Positions 53,808 through 64,000 of a stretch of DNA of 64,000 bases are shown here, piece by piece. The stretch covers positions 38,472,307 through 38,536,306 of the forward strand of contig JAWZYU010000020.1 of the NCBI GenBank assembly GCA_038380435.1, in the 5' to 3' direction. The stretch comes from Ryuthela nishihirai. Its lineage: Eukaryota > Arthropoda > Arachnida > Araneae > Heptathelidae. A program made the translations under genes and the position numbers. The stretch's first letter is position 1. Each line of letters opens with the position of its first letter. Under the pieces are notes generated by a model. That model was not told where the DNA came from and ran no database searches. It saw only the letters and a program-made list of their open reading frames with translations.

Positions 53808-54208
53808 ACAAGTTGGGTTGGGTTGTTGTACCTATGAGCGGCACTTTTTTGCACACCATGGGCTAAATGGCCAGGTCATATGGGCCCCGAAGGCTCAGAG
53901 AAGGTTGGGGGAGGGGACCCACTGGAACAGCTGTTGGGAGACAGATGGTAGCCTCCCGTCAAGGCCATCCAGCGTGTTCTTTAACGTGCACAAGGTATGG
54001 CTCTCCCGCACACGGGGCCACAGCTTAACGTCCCATCCGACGGACCGCGGCCTTTCCAAGCCCATCGGTGTCCCCTACTGACCGTGGGCAGGGGGGGGGG
54101 AATTTTGCCGAGATAAATCTCAACGCTGACCCAGCTGGGACTCGAACCTGGGAACTACAGATTACGAGTCTGGCGCGCTACCGACTGAGCCACTCCCGCC
54201 CCCGCCCC
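53808..54208 (-). mobile_element. SINE-1, near full length
   Basis: The TSD GAAATAAGCAA is at 53797-53807 and 54209-54219. The head end has a duplicated CCCGCCCCCGCCCC. Confidence 0.93.
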
Positions 54209-54219
54209 GAAATAAGCAA

Positions 54220-55983
54220 CAAAAGCAAGTTTTATTCACATAAAATGGAGAATGTCTTTGGATGAATCAAGATTCTAATAGCAATTTGCACTAAAGTAGA
54301 TGGAAACAGGATTCATAACGAAAAAACCATCGCTGTATCGCTTTATCGCAGGAATGATTGATTTTAAGGCGGAGCTACAATGCATTCTATTATTACTATT
54401 ATTCACAGCAGATATTAAAATCATCAATAGCGCATTTATAAAATTAGCAGACAAAAATATCGATAGTTCTCTATTTAAGAAAATAAAATTTTTAAAGACT
54501 TATTTGAATAACCTTTTATAGCTTTATGAGTTATAAAGAGTTATAAAAATAGTTCACGATCAGAGATTGTAAGATCTTGCTGCATTGTTTCCATCAAAAT
54601 CTCAGATTTTGGGCACCGACAATAATAGATACATGTCCTCCCCTCATCAAGTTCTGTACATGAGTTACTATTGACATAACATGGAACTTACCTAATAAAG
54701 TGGCCATTGAGTGTATGCTTTCCCTTCTCCATTCCAGAACGTTTTCCCCTCCAATCCAGTGATCTTTCAAAGTAAATGTTCTTGCAAAAATGGACACTTA
54801 CATACTTATTAATTATTATCAACTCCATTTTGCTAGTTCATGGATCCTTAACTCTATCTCTATAACCTCCTCTCCTTTTGATCATCGTGAAGCTAAATAC
54901 TGAGACAAAACATCGAAGTTTATTGAGAAATCCCATCCACGACACAAATCCCCTGGAAGTGCACTCCTCAGATCAGATGCCTTTAACGCACCCTCATTAT
55001 TTAACGCATTCTGAATACTTAAACATTAGAACCCGAGGTGGAAGTTGCCCTTATTACAGGACGCGACCATTACACGGCTTAGTGATAACCGTAATCAGCT
55101 TTCATAAATAACTTCAAATCTGAAATTTCGAATTCGGAGCATTCCGTTCTGAGCCACTCTCAAAATTTAAAGGACAGAAAGAGCCTTTAGCAACACATTA
55201 GGCGAGGGAAACAGCGAATGCAAATCTATCATTAATTGGCGCGTAGCGGACACAGCGGATAACGAGAGGCAGAACGATTTGTAACGGATTTGCAGCCGGG
55301 TTTAGAGTCTCTCCTCCCTTCCACAAGTCAGGACACTCCATATAGCTACCGGAATTGTTTCCCTTGACGTCGAAGCGTAGTCCGCAGTGAGATGGAGGCA
55401 GGAAGTGAGATATGAGACTGTGGCTTTGCTTTTTGGCGGCTAACTGTTGACAGGCAACGGCCCACCTCAGAGGTCGATATTTCGTCCATCTTTGAGCCTG
55501 CCTGATGCTGCATCTGTTGATCGGTAAGCCGTAAATCGCGAAAATTGCTTCACGCCCTTCGAAAAGGTATAAAGCTGCATCACGAGGTTCGTATGCAAGT
55601 GGGGCCCCCTAACGATAATGTTCGATATCTTGCAGTGAGATTTTGGCTTTGAAACTGCAACAATTCAGAGCAGATGTCCAGAAAGCACTGATTTGTTTGA
55701 CTTAGAAATATTCCTTGCTTGAGGAAAAATTGGTGAGTTTTATTTTTGATGCTTTGGGAAAGAATGTTCCTTTTTTCTATTTAAAGTCAGAATATTGCAG
55801 AGTCTGAACTAGTGGATTTCAAAATGTAATTTCTTGAATAGATACCGCACAGCTTTCGAAGCAGTACGGCTCGGCCGATGAAGAGATACTGTACGAGCAC
55901 CGAACAGACACCTTTCGGTTACTGGGACAAATACTGTGCTGCTCTCTAACAAGCACATTGTATCCTTGAATAGACAGGCACAA
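54220..55983. other. Mostly non-repetitive DNA
   Basis: AGGTAAGTTCC-side sequence with ACCTAATAAAGTGGCCATTG at 54689-54708 resembles Tc1-like terminal repeats, without a partner. 55190-55620 is GC-richer and contains ATGCAAAT and TAATTGG words close together (about 55217-55240), but I cannot call an enhancer or exon from that. Confidence 0.3.
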
Positions 55984-57420
55984 TGAGACCTTCAAACAGA
56001 CACACACAACGAGACTTTCAAAGAGACACACACAATGAGACCTTCAAACAGACACACACAACGAGACTTTCAAAGAGACACACACGAGACCTTCAAACAG
56101 ACACACACAACGAGACTTTCAAAGAGACACACACAATGAGACCTTCAAAGAGACACACACAACGAGACTTTCAAAGAGACACACACAACGAGACTTTCAA
56201 AGAGACACACACAATGAGACCTTCAAAGAGACACACACAACGAGACTTTCAAAGAGACACACACAACGAGACTTTCAAAGAGACACAACGAGACTTTCAA
56301 AGAGACACACACAACGAGACTTTCAAAGAGACACACACAACGAGACCTTCAAACAGACACACACAACGAGACTTTCAAAGAGACACACACAACGAGACTT
56401 TCAAAGAGACACACACAACGAGACCTTCAAACAGACACACACAACGAGACTTTCAAAGAGACATGCACAATGAGACCTTCAAATAGACACACACAACGAG
56501 ACTTTCAAAGAGACACACACAACGAGACTTTCAAAGAGACACACACAATGAGACTTTCAAAGAGACACACACAACGAGACCTTCAAACAGACCCACACAA
56601 CGAGACTTTCAAAGAGACACACAGAATGAGACTTTCAAAGAGACACACACAACGAGACTTTCAAAGAGACACACAATGAGACTTTCAAAGAGACACACAC
56701 AACGAGACTTTCAAAGAGACACACACAATGAGACTTTCAAAGAGACACACACAATGAGACTTTCAAAGAGACACACACAATGAGACTTTCAAAGAGACAC
56801 ACACAATGAGACTTTCAAAGAGACACACACAATGAGACTTTCAAAGAGAGACACACAATGAGACTTTCAAAGAGACACACACAATGAGACTTTCAAAGAG
56901 ACGCACACAACGAGACTTTCAAAGAGACGCACACAACGAGACTTTCAAAGAGACACACACAACGAGACTTTCAAAGAGACACACACAATGAGACTTTCAA
57001 AGAGACACACACAACGAGACTTTCAAAGAGACACACACAACGAGACTTTCAAAGAGACACACAATGAGACTTTCAAAGAGACACACACAACGAGACTTTC
57101 AAAGAGACACACACAACGAGACTTTCAAAGAGACACACAATGAGACTTTCAAAGAGACACACACAACGAGACTTTCAAAGAGACACACACAATGAGACTT
57201 TCAAAGAGGCACACACAACGAGACTTTCAAAGAGACACACACAATGAGACTTTCAAAGAGACACACACAACGAGACTTTCAAAGAGACACACACAACGAG
57301 ACTTTCAAAGAGACACACACAACGAGACTTTCAAAGAGACACACACAATGAGACTTTCAAAGAGACACACACAATGAGACTTTCAAAGAGACACACACAA
57401 CGAGACCTTCAAACAGACAC
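55984..57420. repeat. 24-bp satellite, about 60 units
   Basis: The unit is ACACACAACGAGACTTTCAA followed by AGAG. Variants are linked: CCTTCAAACAG units alternate with CTTTCAAAGAG units at the left end, and AATGAG with AACGAG throughout. A few units are two bases or more short (about 56078, 56280, 56670, 57060, 57130). Because 24 is divisible by three, long frames open (167, 69 and 61 codons, e.g. HNETFKET repeated), but frame-shifting units and no start context argue against a gene. Confidence 0.97.
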
Positions 57421-58589
57421 TTTTGGACCTAAACAAATACCATGGAACTCTTGAACAGTCACAGTTTTTGAAAGAATGCTGCTTTTGGATAGACACCGTG
57501 GGACTTTCAACAGAAGCAATGCTGCTCAAGAACAGAATCCCGTGAGATCCACTAAAAATATCAAATTATTCCGTTAAAAGAAATATGAACGAGAAAAAAG
57601 AAAGAGATGTTAAAAAAAATCTAAAAATAAAAACTTTTTATTGTGCTATGTGCCATAACCTCTTTCAAACAATCTGACTAAAACCGCAAAATCAGTTTCT
57701 GTGCTAGTGATAACGAAATTTGACGTCACACTCTCACTAATACTCAAGTTCCATTTACACAACATGCATTTTATGTTTAAATATTGTTTTAAGAAACGAT
57801 ATTTTCTTTCGACTACACAGTTATATGGTGACAGGTATGAAAGTGACCAACCGATAGTGGTGGATCAAGGCAGGTTTCACCTGGGCAATGTCTCCCCCCC
57901 TGTGAAAACGAATTACTTGTCAGTATGTTTCATTCACAATATATAATAATAAAACCATAAACAAAACGTCTATTTTAACAACACTGCTGATATACATATA
58001 CAATTGGTGTCACACAAACATATTTGAGACACAAATCCTGATACCCAAAATATCGAAATCAGTTGCGTCGTTGTTTAAACTCCCCAAAAGTTTCAGCAAA
58101 ATGAGCAATATTGTGAACGATTTTTTCCATCAGCTTGATCGCACTTATGTTTTTTCAGCAGTCAATCACAGACAGTTATTTATTTCTGAATATTTCTGAA
58201 TCCTAAACTTTAAATATAAGAAATTATTTTATTTTACCACACTTGGAATTATTTTTAGCGTTTCTTCTAAATGAAAAACGTGATCATCATAATTTAAAAC
58301 AGAAAATGAAATTGAACATTTTTTGGGTTTTATAATCCAATCATTTTAAATTTGAAGAAAAATCAACTTCGCTCGAGTGAACCACCACCAGGCGGCTCAT
58401 TTTAAGTCTCAAAGCATTGGAAGCCTTCACTTTTCAAATCCACGAAACGAGTGCGGTTCTCCATTGTCTTTCCCTATTTGTCACTGTTAGCCAAATAAAT
58501 ACGACTCCATGTTATGTCAATAGGAAACGAAATTCAAAGCTCTGTAACTCTTTATATAAGCTTCTTCTGGAAAAGAGTGACTGAAGAGT
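57421..58589. other. Decayed satellite edge, then AT-rich DNA
   Basis: 57421-57560 holds degenerate relatives of the satellite unit (CTTGAACAGTCACAG, TTGGATAGACACCGTGGGAC). After that I see no gene. Confidence 0.45.
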
Positions 58590-58974
58590 TGGGTTGGGTT
58601 GTTTTACCTCTGAGCGGCACTTTTTTGCACACCATGGGCTAAATGGCCAGGTCACAAGGACCCCGAAGGCTCAGAGTAAGTTGGGTGAGGCGACCCACTG
58701 GAACAGCTGTTGGGAGACAGATGGTAGCCTCCCGTCAAGGCCATCCAGCGTGTTCTTTAACGTGCACAGGGTATGGCTCTTCCGTACACGGGCCACGGCT
58801 TAACGTCCCATCCGACGGACGGCGGCCTTTCCAAGCCCATCGGTGTCCCCTACTGACCGTGGGCAGGGCGTGGAATTTTGCGGAGATAAATCTCAACGCT
58901 GACAGAGCTGGGACTCGAACCTGGGAACTACAGATTACGAGCCTGGCGCACTACCGACTGAGCCACCCCCGCCC
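58590..58974 (-). mobile_element. SINE-1, near full length
   Basis: Complete from GTTGGGTTGGGTTGTTTTACC to CACCCCCGCCCC. The TSD is not clear. Confidence 0.93.
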
Positions 58975-59107
58975 CAAGTCACGGCAATAAAGTGGAAAGA
59001 AAATGGAGAATAAAAGATATATTTATATTAAAAGACATATATTAAAAAGATAATATATATATATATTAAAAGATGTATATATACACAGTATATATTGCAT
59101 GTTCTTC

Positions 59108-59190
59108 CCTGTGACCGAATGGTTAATGTGCTTGGCTGCTGATCAAAGGAATCCGGATTCAAGCCCTGGATAAAGAATGAATTACCCGTT
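59108..59190 (+). mobile_element. SINE-2 head fragment
   Basis: GTGACCGAATGGTTAATGTG, CTTGGCTGCTGATCAAAGG and GGATTCAAGCCCTGGA are the A-box, anticodon and B-box regions. The loop reads CTGCTGA, closer to serine tRNA-GCT than other copies. The body is missing. Confidence 0.65.
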
Positions 59191-60141
59191 GACCTAGACA
59201 GACATGTTGATTTATTCTTGCATTAATAACGCTTAAGAGTGAGTGACTTCCTTAATCACATCTATACTGAGCAATAGGAAGGCTAATTAGTTAGATTAGC
59301 TATACTGCATTATTAAAAGCCGTAGGGCAGTTTAAAGGTAAATGCCTGCATTGGCTAAATACATGGTTATAAATACCTGTGGACACTGTTTTAGAATATT
59401 TCTCAAATCCTGTTCTTCAGAGCAGAGTTGTTTTCTGATGTGGAGTTGGAGGTTCCTTGTTTCTAGGTTTATTATAACACCTTTTTGCTCTTTGATTCAC
59501 GTGTAAGTTCACTATTTTACAGAAAGTCCGTATGCGCGCTTGGAGCTTCCTTCTGATTTTATTATTAGCTATTAAATGTCCGAGGACTATGATGTTTCGT
59601 TATACACCGTGCTTTTTTTGAAAGCACGTGCAGTTTTTTATTTTTACTATTATCTAATGTTTTAGATAGCCTAAAGGACACATACTATTGGAGTTCGTAG
59701 CTAGCTCTTCTTAACTGTTTTTCTTATTCATTGCCTATCCTGATAATAGATGGCGCCATGAGCAACAATGTCGAGAAGATTTGAAATTCACAATTAGCGG
59801 ATAAATGATGGAGCTGGTGATAGTTTAGTGGTTGGACATTTATTATATATTTTCTTTTATATATTGTATATCCAAGGATCGGAACCATACGAGCTACTAT
59901 ATAAAAATATCAAATAAAATGCAAAATTTACCAATCTGAAAATATAGAAAATTGTGAAAAAAGCGCATGAACACAATACATATTAATTCACCAATCAAAA
60001 TTGTGTTATGTTTAGGATAATAAAATTTCTTTAGAATTACTAGCTAGCAATAATATATAATCCATATTTATGGCTTTTCGCTAAGTAAACTTTATGCAAA
60101 TAATAGGCAGTTAAATAACCTTAATAAGTTTATAGATTCCA
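59191..60141. other. Unassigned AT-rich DNA
   Basis: No frame of note and no recognised repeat. Confidence 0.45.
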
Positions 60142-61056
60142 TGCCATGCCCCTATAATTTATTTATTTTTATTTATTGTTGTATTTTATTGTATTTTTGT
60201 TATTGTAAATATTTTTATGTATTGAGTGTGTTCTTGGAAGTGCTATTGTGGGGATGTGACTCATAAGTTGTTGTTTTCGGGTCTAAGTCGGGTGTTTGCA
60301 TGAGATCACGGGTTCCAGAAGCCTTTTATGGCTTTTTACGACTAGCCTGGGGCGCGAGTGTAGGCGCAGGAGGCTAGAGCGGGATAATGAAACAACAGTT
60401 TTGGTGTGTGGCTGTCAGGGAGAAGGTCGTTTTCGATACGCGTCAAAAGGACGCCGCCTTTACTCGAAGGAAACCCTTAAGGAGAGGGTGCGATTCCAAG
60501 TGAGAATCGAGATTCTTGGTGAATCCGATTACAGTCTTGTGGATTCGGTGTGAACCACATTGTATGCAAAGGTTAATTATCCTTTCGCCGAGTTTGAGAT
60601 CGGCAAAGTGTGGCCGAGTGGTTAGCGCGCTTGGCTACTGATTTACTGGACCTGGGTTCGAGCCCCGGGGTAGGCATGGATGTTCGTGTTGTTTTTCTGC
60701 TGAGGTCCTGCCATCCTCTCAGACCTTCTACTATGGCATATAAACTGACAGGCTCCTGTCAGACCTCTGTGGCAAGCAGCTGCTTGAGGGGGTATTTTTT
60801 TATTTTTTTTAAAATGAGAATCTGCAGAATGTGTGGTTCTCCACCTCATTGTGTAAATGTTTGCAGCAGCAAAGGCCTACGGAGTTGAGCGCATCCCCAG
60901 CACGAAATTGTATATAGTGTTAATAAACTATATAGTTATAATTAATATTGAATTACGAAATTGTATATAGTGTTAATAAACTATATAGTGTTAAAAAAAC
61001 CGATGTCTAACGATTAACTGCACGAGAGTGTATCGTTCCTATACAACTCTCGTGCA
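60142..61056. repeat. LTR-like repeat, copy 2, disrupted by SINE-2
   Basis: It aligns with 38197-39095 throughout: TGTGTTCTTGGAAGTG, GGACGCCGCC, GGGTGCGATTCCAAG, GTTTGCAGCAGCAAAGG, GAGTTGAGCGCAT, CTCTCGTGCA. Near the 3' end a 53-bp direct repeat (TTGTATATAGTGTTAATAAA at 60908 and 60961) carries AATAAA words. The 85-codon frame at 60296-60553 lies within it and is not conserved in copy 1. Confidence 0.55.
60608..60818 (+). mobile_element. SINE-2, full length
   Basis: The sense-oriented head is GTGGCCGAGTGGTTAGCGCG, the B box GGTTCGAGCCCC, and the 3' end GAGGGGGTATTTTTTTATTT. The homologous empty site in copy 1 of the LTR-like repeat (about 38936-38945) confirms the insert. Short flanks AAAGTG / AAAATG are the likely TSD. 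Confidence 0.92.
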
Positions 61057-61075
61057 GTTAATCGTTAGACATCGG
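61000..61075. repeat. Perfect 30-bp inverted repeat at the end of the LTR-like repeat
   Basis: 61000-61029 is the exact reverse complement of 61046-61075 (ACTCTCGTGCAGTTAATCG and flanks) with a 16-nt spacer. Copy 1 of the repeat has only the right arm, in diverged form. Confidence 0.93.
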
Positions 61076-62249
61076 AGGCATACGCAATCTAATCCAAGAA
61101 AAGTGATAAAAAACTGTTATATTAAGCCTTTTGTCAACATGAAAGTATTTCGCAAAGTCCAATTAGAATTCTTTCAGTTTGTTTTTGAAAGAAAAAATAA
61201 ATGTTCAGGACAACTAATAACAGAGTTTGTTGTAATCCGTTTTCTAGCTTCCATAATTAGTTAACTGTTCAATGGACATTGAAGAAAATCAAGATTTTGA
61301 TAGATTTTAATAATATCCATATTTTGTTTGTGACATTAATTGCTTTTTTCAGTAATTGTAGAATTTCGAAGTTAGCTTCCCATTCTCATAATATGGAGTC
61401 GTTTTTTTTATCTTCCTAGAACAAAGATTTGAATTTCTAGAGACAGATGTCTATAAATGCGCTAAAATGAAAATAATAAAAAAGAATAAAAATAAAGAAA
61501 ATAATGATAAAAACGGATGTAAAATGAAAGAATGAATTTTGTCCAATTTCACACGCGCGCCAGGGGTACATCCAGTTTGTATTTTTTTGTGTGATCATGA
61601 TTGCAGCCGAACACAGTTAAATTGATTCGAAATTTGACTCGTTTAAAGAGTAAATATCTGTTGAATTTTACCAAAATTAATTCAGTGGTTCGTAATCATA
61701 AAAAGTAAAAGTAATTTTTTTTTTAATTTTAAAAATTTTAATAAGTGTTTATGTTAACAGAAAGAAATTCATTCTGTTTATTTCTTCTCTTGATTTCTGT
61801 ATCAGGCCACACTTGTAAATTCCATTTCTTTCATTGACAGTATGTTTCACCGAGATGGAGTTTCATGCTTCATTCGCCTTTATAACGGCGAATAACCGGT
61901 TTCATAGGAGAGTTTCAGCAAATTCATTGTTCTGTATTCTTGATGAAATGTTAGCTTTCCGATATTTCCCATAATGATCATTGTATTCACATAGAGGGAG
62001 CTTTACACGGAGCGAATCTCAGAAATGTTTCCAAGCGACTTTCGCTGATGTATATATTTAAGAGACGGAAGAATTGCATAAACTCCCGTGAAGTCATTCT
62101 CTTGCCATTTGCTAAAACAACGCTACATTCCAGCACCATAGTTCCTTGGCGTTGTCATGACATCCAACCATCTGTAACCTGGCTACGCCAGAAAGTCTCG
62201 GATGAGTTGGGCGTTTAACTGGTACGGTGCCGCATAGCTGACCAGTTTC
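61076..62249. other. Unassigned AT-rich DNA
   Basis: No gene recognised; frames are short. Confidence 0.45.
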
Positions 62250-62588
62250 CTATGCGAGAAACCGTTCCCCAGCAATGCAGCATCTCACAAGAGGATGTAG
62301 AGAGACGAAGAGCGGGCTCTTGTTATGTTCCTCTAACTGCCGCATCCAGTAGTTGATGGCGATAACTCCTTCTCCAGCAGCCGCAGCGTCCGTTACATCC
62401 AATGATGCAGTCCGTAATTCTGGGTAGCAACGACTCCTCAGTGTGCAATATGAGACTATAGCGATCCCAGTGATGTTCTCCGGGTTCCTTGGATGGCGAA
62501 CTAATGTAACTTGCTGTGGGTAATAACAAGTCACAAGGCCCACCGTTAGGAGAGTGGGAGATAATGGAAAGTTGTATACACGAAACAT
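62250..62588 (-). CDS. Hypothetical 112-codon ORF, doubtful
   Basis: I do not recognise this product. It lies in a GC-richer, non-repetitive patch (about 62090-62600) rather than in a SINE, which is why I list it. The frame has an ATG and is closed by an in-frame TAG shortly upstream, so it would have to be a single small exon or a chance frame. The protein has an N-terminal hydrophobic stretch (PLSPTLLTVGLVTCYYPQQ) and an alanine-rich segment (DVTDAAAAGEGVIAINYW). I see no signal-peptide cleavage pattern, metal motif or splice signals that settle it. A chance frame or a transposon fragment is equally possible. Confidence 0.18.
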   Translation of the reverse strand: MFRVYNFPLSPTLLTVGLVTCYYPQQVTLVRHPRNPENITGIAIVSYCTLRSRCYPELRTASLDVTDAAAAGEGVIAINYWMRQLEEHNKSPLFVSLHPLVRCCIAGERFLA

Positions 62589-62921
62589 TGGTCTAAGCTA
62601 ACGGTCAGCTTTCTGGTCTTTGGCCAACTGCTGTGTTGTAATTTGCAAAGTTGGTTCAGTGATAAAAGGCTCAAATCTAATACTTTTATGGTAAGAATTT
62701 TGTTGGTTAATTTCCTGGGGGTTTAAGAAGCGACACACAGACGCAGAAGTTAGAACGTTTAAACTGATCGAATTTCGTTTCCCTGCCAATTCGTGAAGGT
62801 GTTTATCAACATCATCCTTGTTTTTTGGCAGGCTTATTATTTATCCCTTTGGATTTTTTCCAGATAAAATCTAATTTATCGCCCTCCTGATCTTGTTGGA
62901 TTTTTACCGCTTTGGAAAGGG

Positions 62922-63303
62922 TTGGGTTGTTTTACCTCTGAGTGGCACTTTTTTGCACACCATGGGCTAAATGGCCAGGTCACATGGACCCCGAAGGCTC
63001 AGAGAAGGTTGGAGGAGGAGACCCACTGGAACAGCTGTTTGGAGACAGATGGTAGCCTTCCGTCAAGGTCATCCAGCGTGTTCTTTAACGTGCACCGGGT
63101 ATGGGTCTCCCGCACACGGGACCACAGCTTAACGTCCCATCCGACGGACGGCGGCCTTTCCAAGCTCATCGGTGTCCCCTACTGATCGTGGGCAGGGCGG
63201 GGAGTTTTGCGGAGATAAATCTAAATGCTGACCCAGCAGGGACTCGGACCTGGGAACTACAGATTACGAGCTTGACGCGCTACCGACTGAGTCACCCCCG
63301 CCC
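62922..63303 (-). mobile_element. SINE-1, near full length
   Basis: The flanks CTTTGGAAAGGG / CTTTGGATAAGGG form an imperfect TSD. The B box is altered (GACTCGGACCTGG in complement). Confidence 0.93.
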
Positions 63304-63353
63304 CTTTGGATAAGGGAAAGAGCAGATAGTGTAGGAGAGCATAAGCCAGTTAA

Positions 63354-63716
63354 AGTTTTGTTGTCTTATCCATGAGAGATGCTTTTTTGAATACAATGAT
63401 TAAATTGTGAGGTCACAAGAAAAATAAAAACTCGTAGCAAGATATGACAAGTGAATCCACTGGACGGATATTAGGAGACAGAATCGAAGCCTAGTGAAAG
63501 TGTCATCCAGCGTGTTTTTAATATATACAGGATAAGGGTTCCCTGCACACGGAATAACCACCTACCGTCCCATTCAATGAATTTTGGCCTCTTCAAGCCC
63601 ATGGTATCCTTTCTCACCAAAAGCAGAGCTGAAGTTAGTGGAGAAAATCTCAATGCAGGCAAAGTGGGGATTTGAATCATAGCGCATCAGATGATGAGCC
63701 TGATTCATTCGCCGGT
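63354..63716 (-). mobile_element. SINE-1, old diverged copy
   Basis: GTTGTCTTATCCATGAGAGA, CATCCAGCGTGTTTTTAAT, CTTCAAGCCCATGG and ATTTGAATCATAGCGCATC track the family in order with heavy divergence. Confidence 0.75.
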
Positions 63717-64000
63717 CTAAAGCTGAGAAGGAAAAAAATGTTTTTGACTCAAAATTCTACTTACAAATCGTTAGAGTATTACAATGGTACAATAGGGCCC
63801 TGCCTAATATACGTTGTCCTACCAAAATGTAGGAGAATTTTCATGTTATGTCAATGTGGAATCTAACTTCTAAAATATGCATTTGATGAAAAATATAACA
63901 CGAGATAAATCGAAGCTATTTAATTCTCGATTTTCAACAATATTCTTTCAATATTTAGATTTTTGGAAACTAGAATATTCACAACAGTAATGTGTCAGAA
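63717..64000. other. AT-rich DNA with MITE-arm-like sequence
   Basis: CTCGATTTTCAACAATATTC at 63926-63945 matches the inner arm of the 20456 MITE, so part of a relative may run past the window edge. Confidence 0.4.

Noticed and set aside
53808..54219. A CpG island or promoter at G/C runs near SINE heads
   Set aside because: The G/C runs are the variable 5' end of SINE-1 and occur at each copy.
55984..56679. Threonine/arginine-rich repeat protein of 167 plus 69 codons
   Set aside because: The frame is a product of a 24-bp satellite, breaks at short units, and equally long frames exist in other phases.
60296..60553. 85-codon ORF in the LTR-like repeat as a retroviral-type gene
   Set aside because: The matching stretch in the other copy (about 38330-38880) does not keep the frame even with its SINE removed.

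Overview
This window looks like repeat-rich nuclear DNA from an animal, most probably an arthropod. Two antisense-ORF families in it remind me of 'hypothetical proteins' in orb-weaving spider assemblies, but that is recollection, so I treat 'spider' as a low-confidence guess. The DNA is AT-rich, has no bacterial-style gene packing, and has no intact host gene that I can recognise. Nearly every open frame longer than 60 codons lies inside a repeat.

The dominant feature is one tRNA-derived SINE, called SINE-1 here. It is about 385 bp: a G-rich 5' end, a tRNA-like head with Pol III A and B boxes, a body of about 300 bp, and a 3' end of AACAACCC plus CCCAA pentamers instead of poly(A). I count about fifty copies and fragments in both orientations, by hand estimate roughly a quarter of the window. 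Many have 8-14 bp target-site duplications (TSDs), so they arrived by separate retrotransposition events. A second tRNA-headed SINE (SINE-2, about 200 bp, serine-tRNA-like head, 3' end GGGGGTATTT plus T/A-rich) has about a dozen copies or fragments. A third repeat with a tRNA-like head (family C) occurs at 6190-7105, 7900-8496 and, as an internal piece, 40075-40400.

Layout: 1-9000 holds a segmental duplication of families C and D, an old pogo-like element and a 34-bp minisatellite. 9000-28000 is mostly SINEs, with a broken Tc1-like transposase (12069-13332) split by a SINE, a 565-bp foldback MITE, and 67-bp and 88-bp minisatellites. 28600-35050 is the DNA-transposon zone: a dead mariner (28991-30262), a 450-bp foldback element, a Tc1-like remnant carrying two SINEs (31238-32589), and a 211-bp near-palindromic MITE. 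38197-39095 and 60142-61056 are two copies of an LTR-like repeat, each disrupted by a different SINE. 55984-57420 is a 24-bp satellite of about 60 units. The rest is AT-rich DNA in which I see no gene.

Nothing here forms a pathway. The biology is transposon ecology: nested insertions that give a relative order of events, recurrent 5' truncations, dimers and snapback copies of one SINE, and local satellite birth from SINE and other sequence. All features were read by eye; boundaries without a TSD are uncertain by about 5-20 bp.
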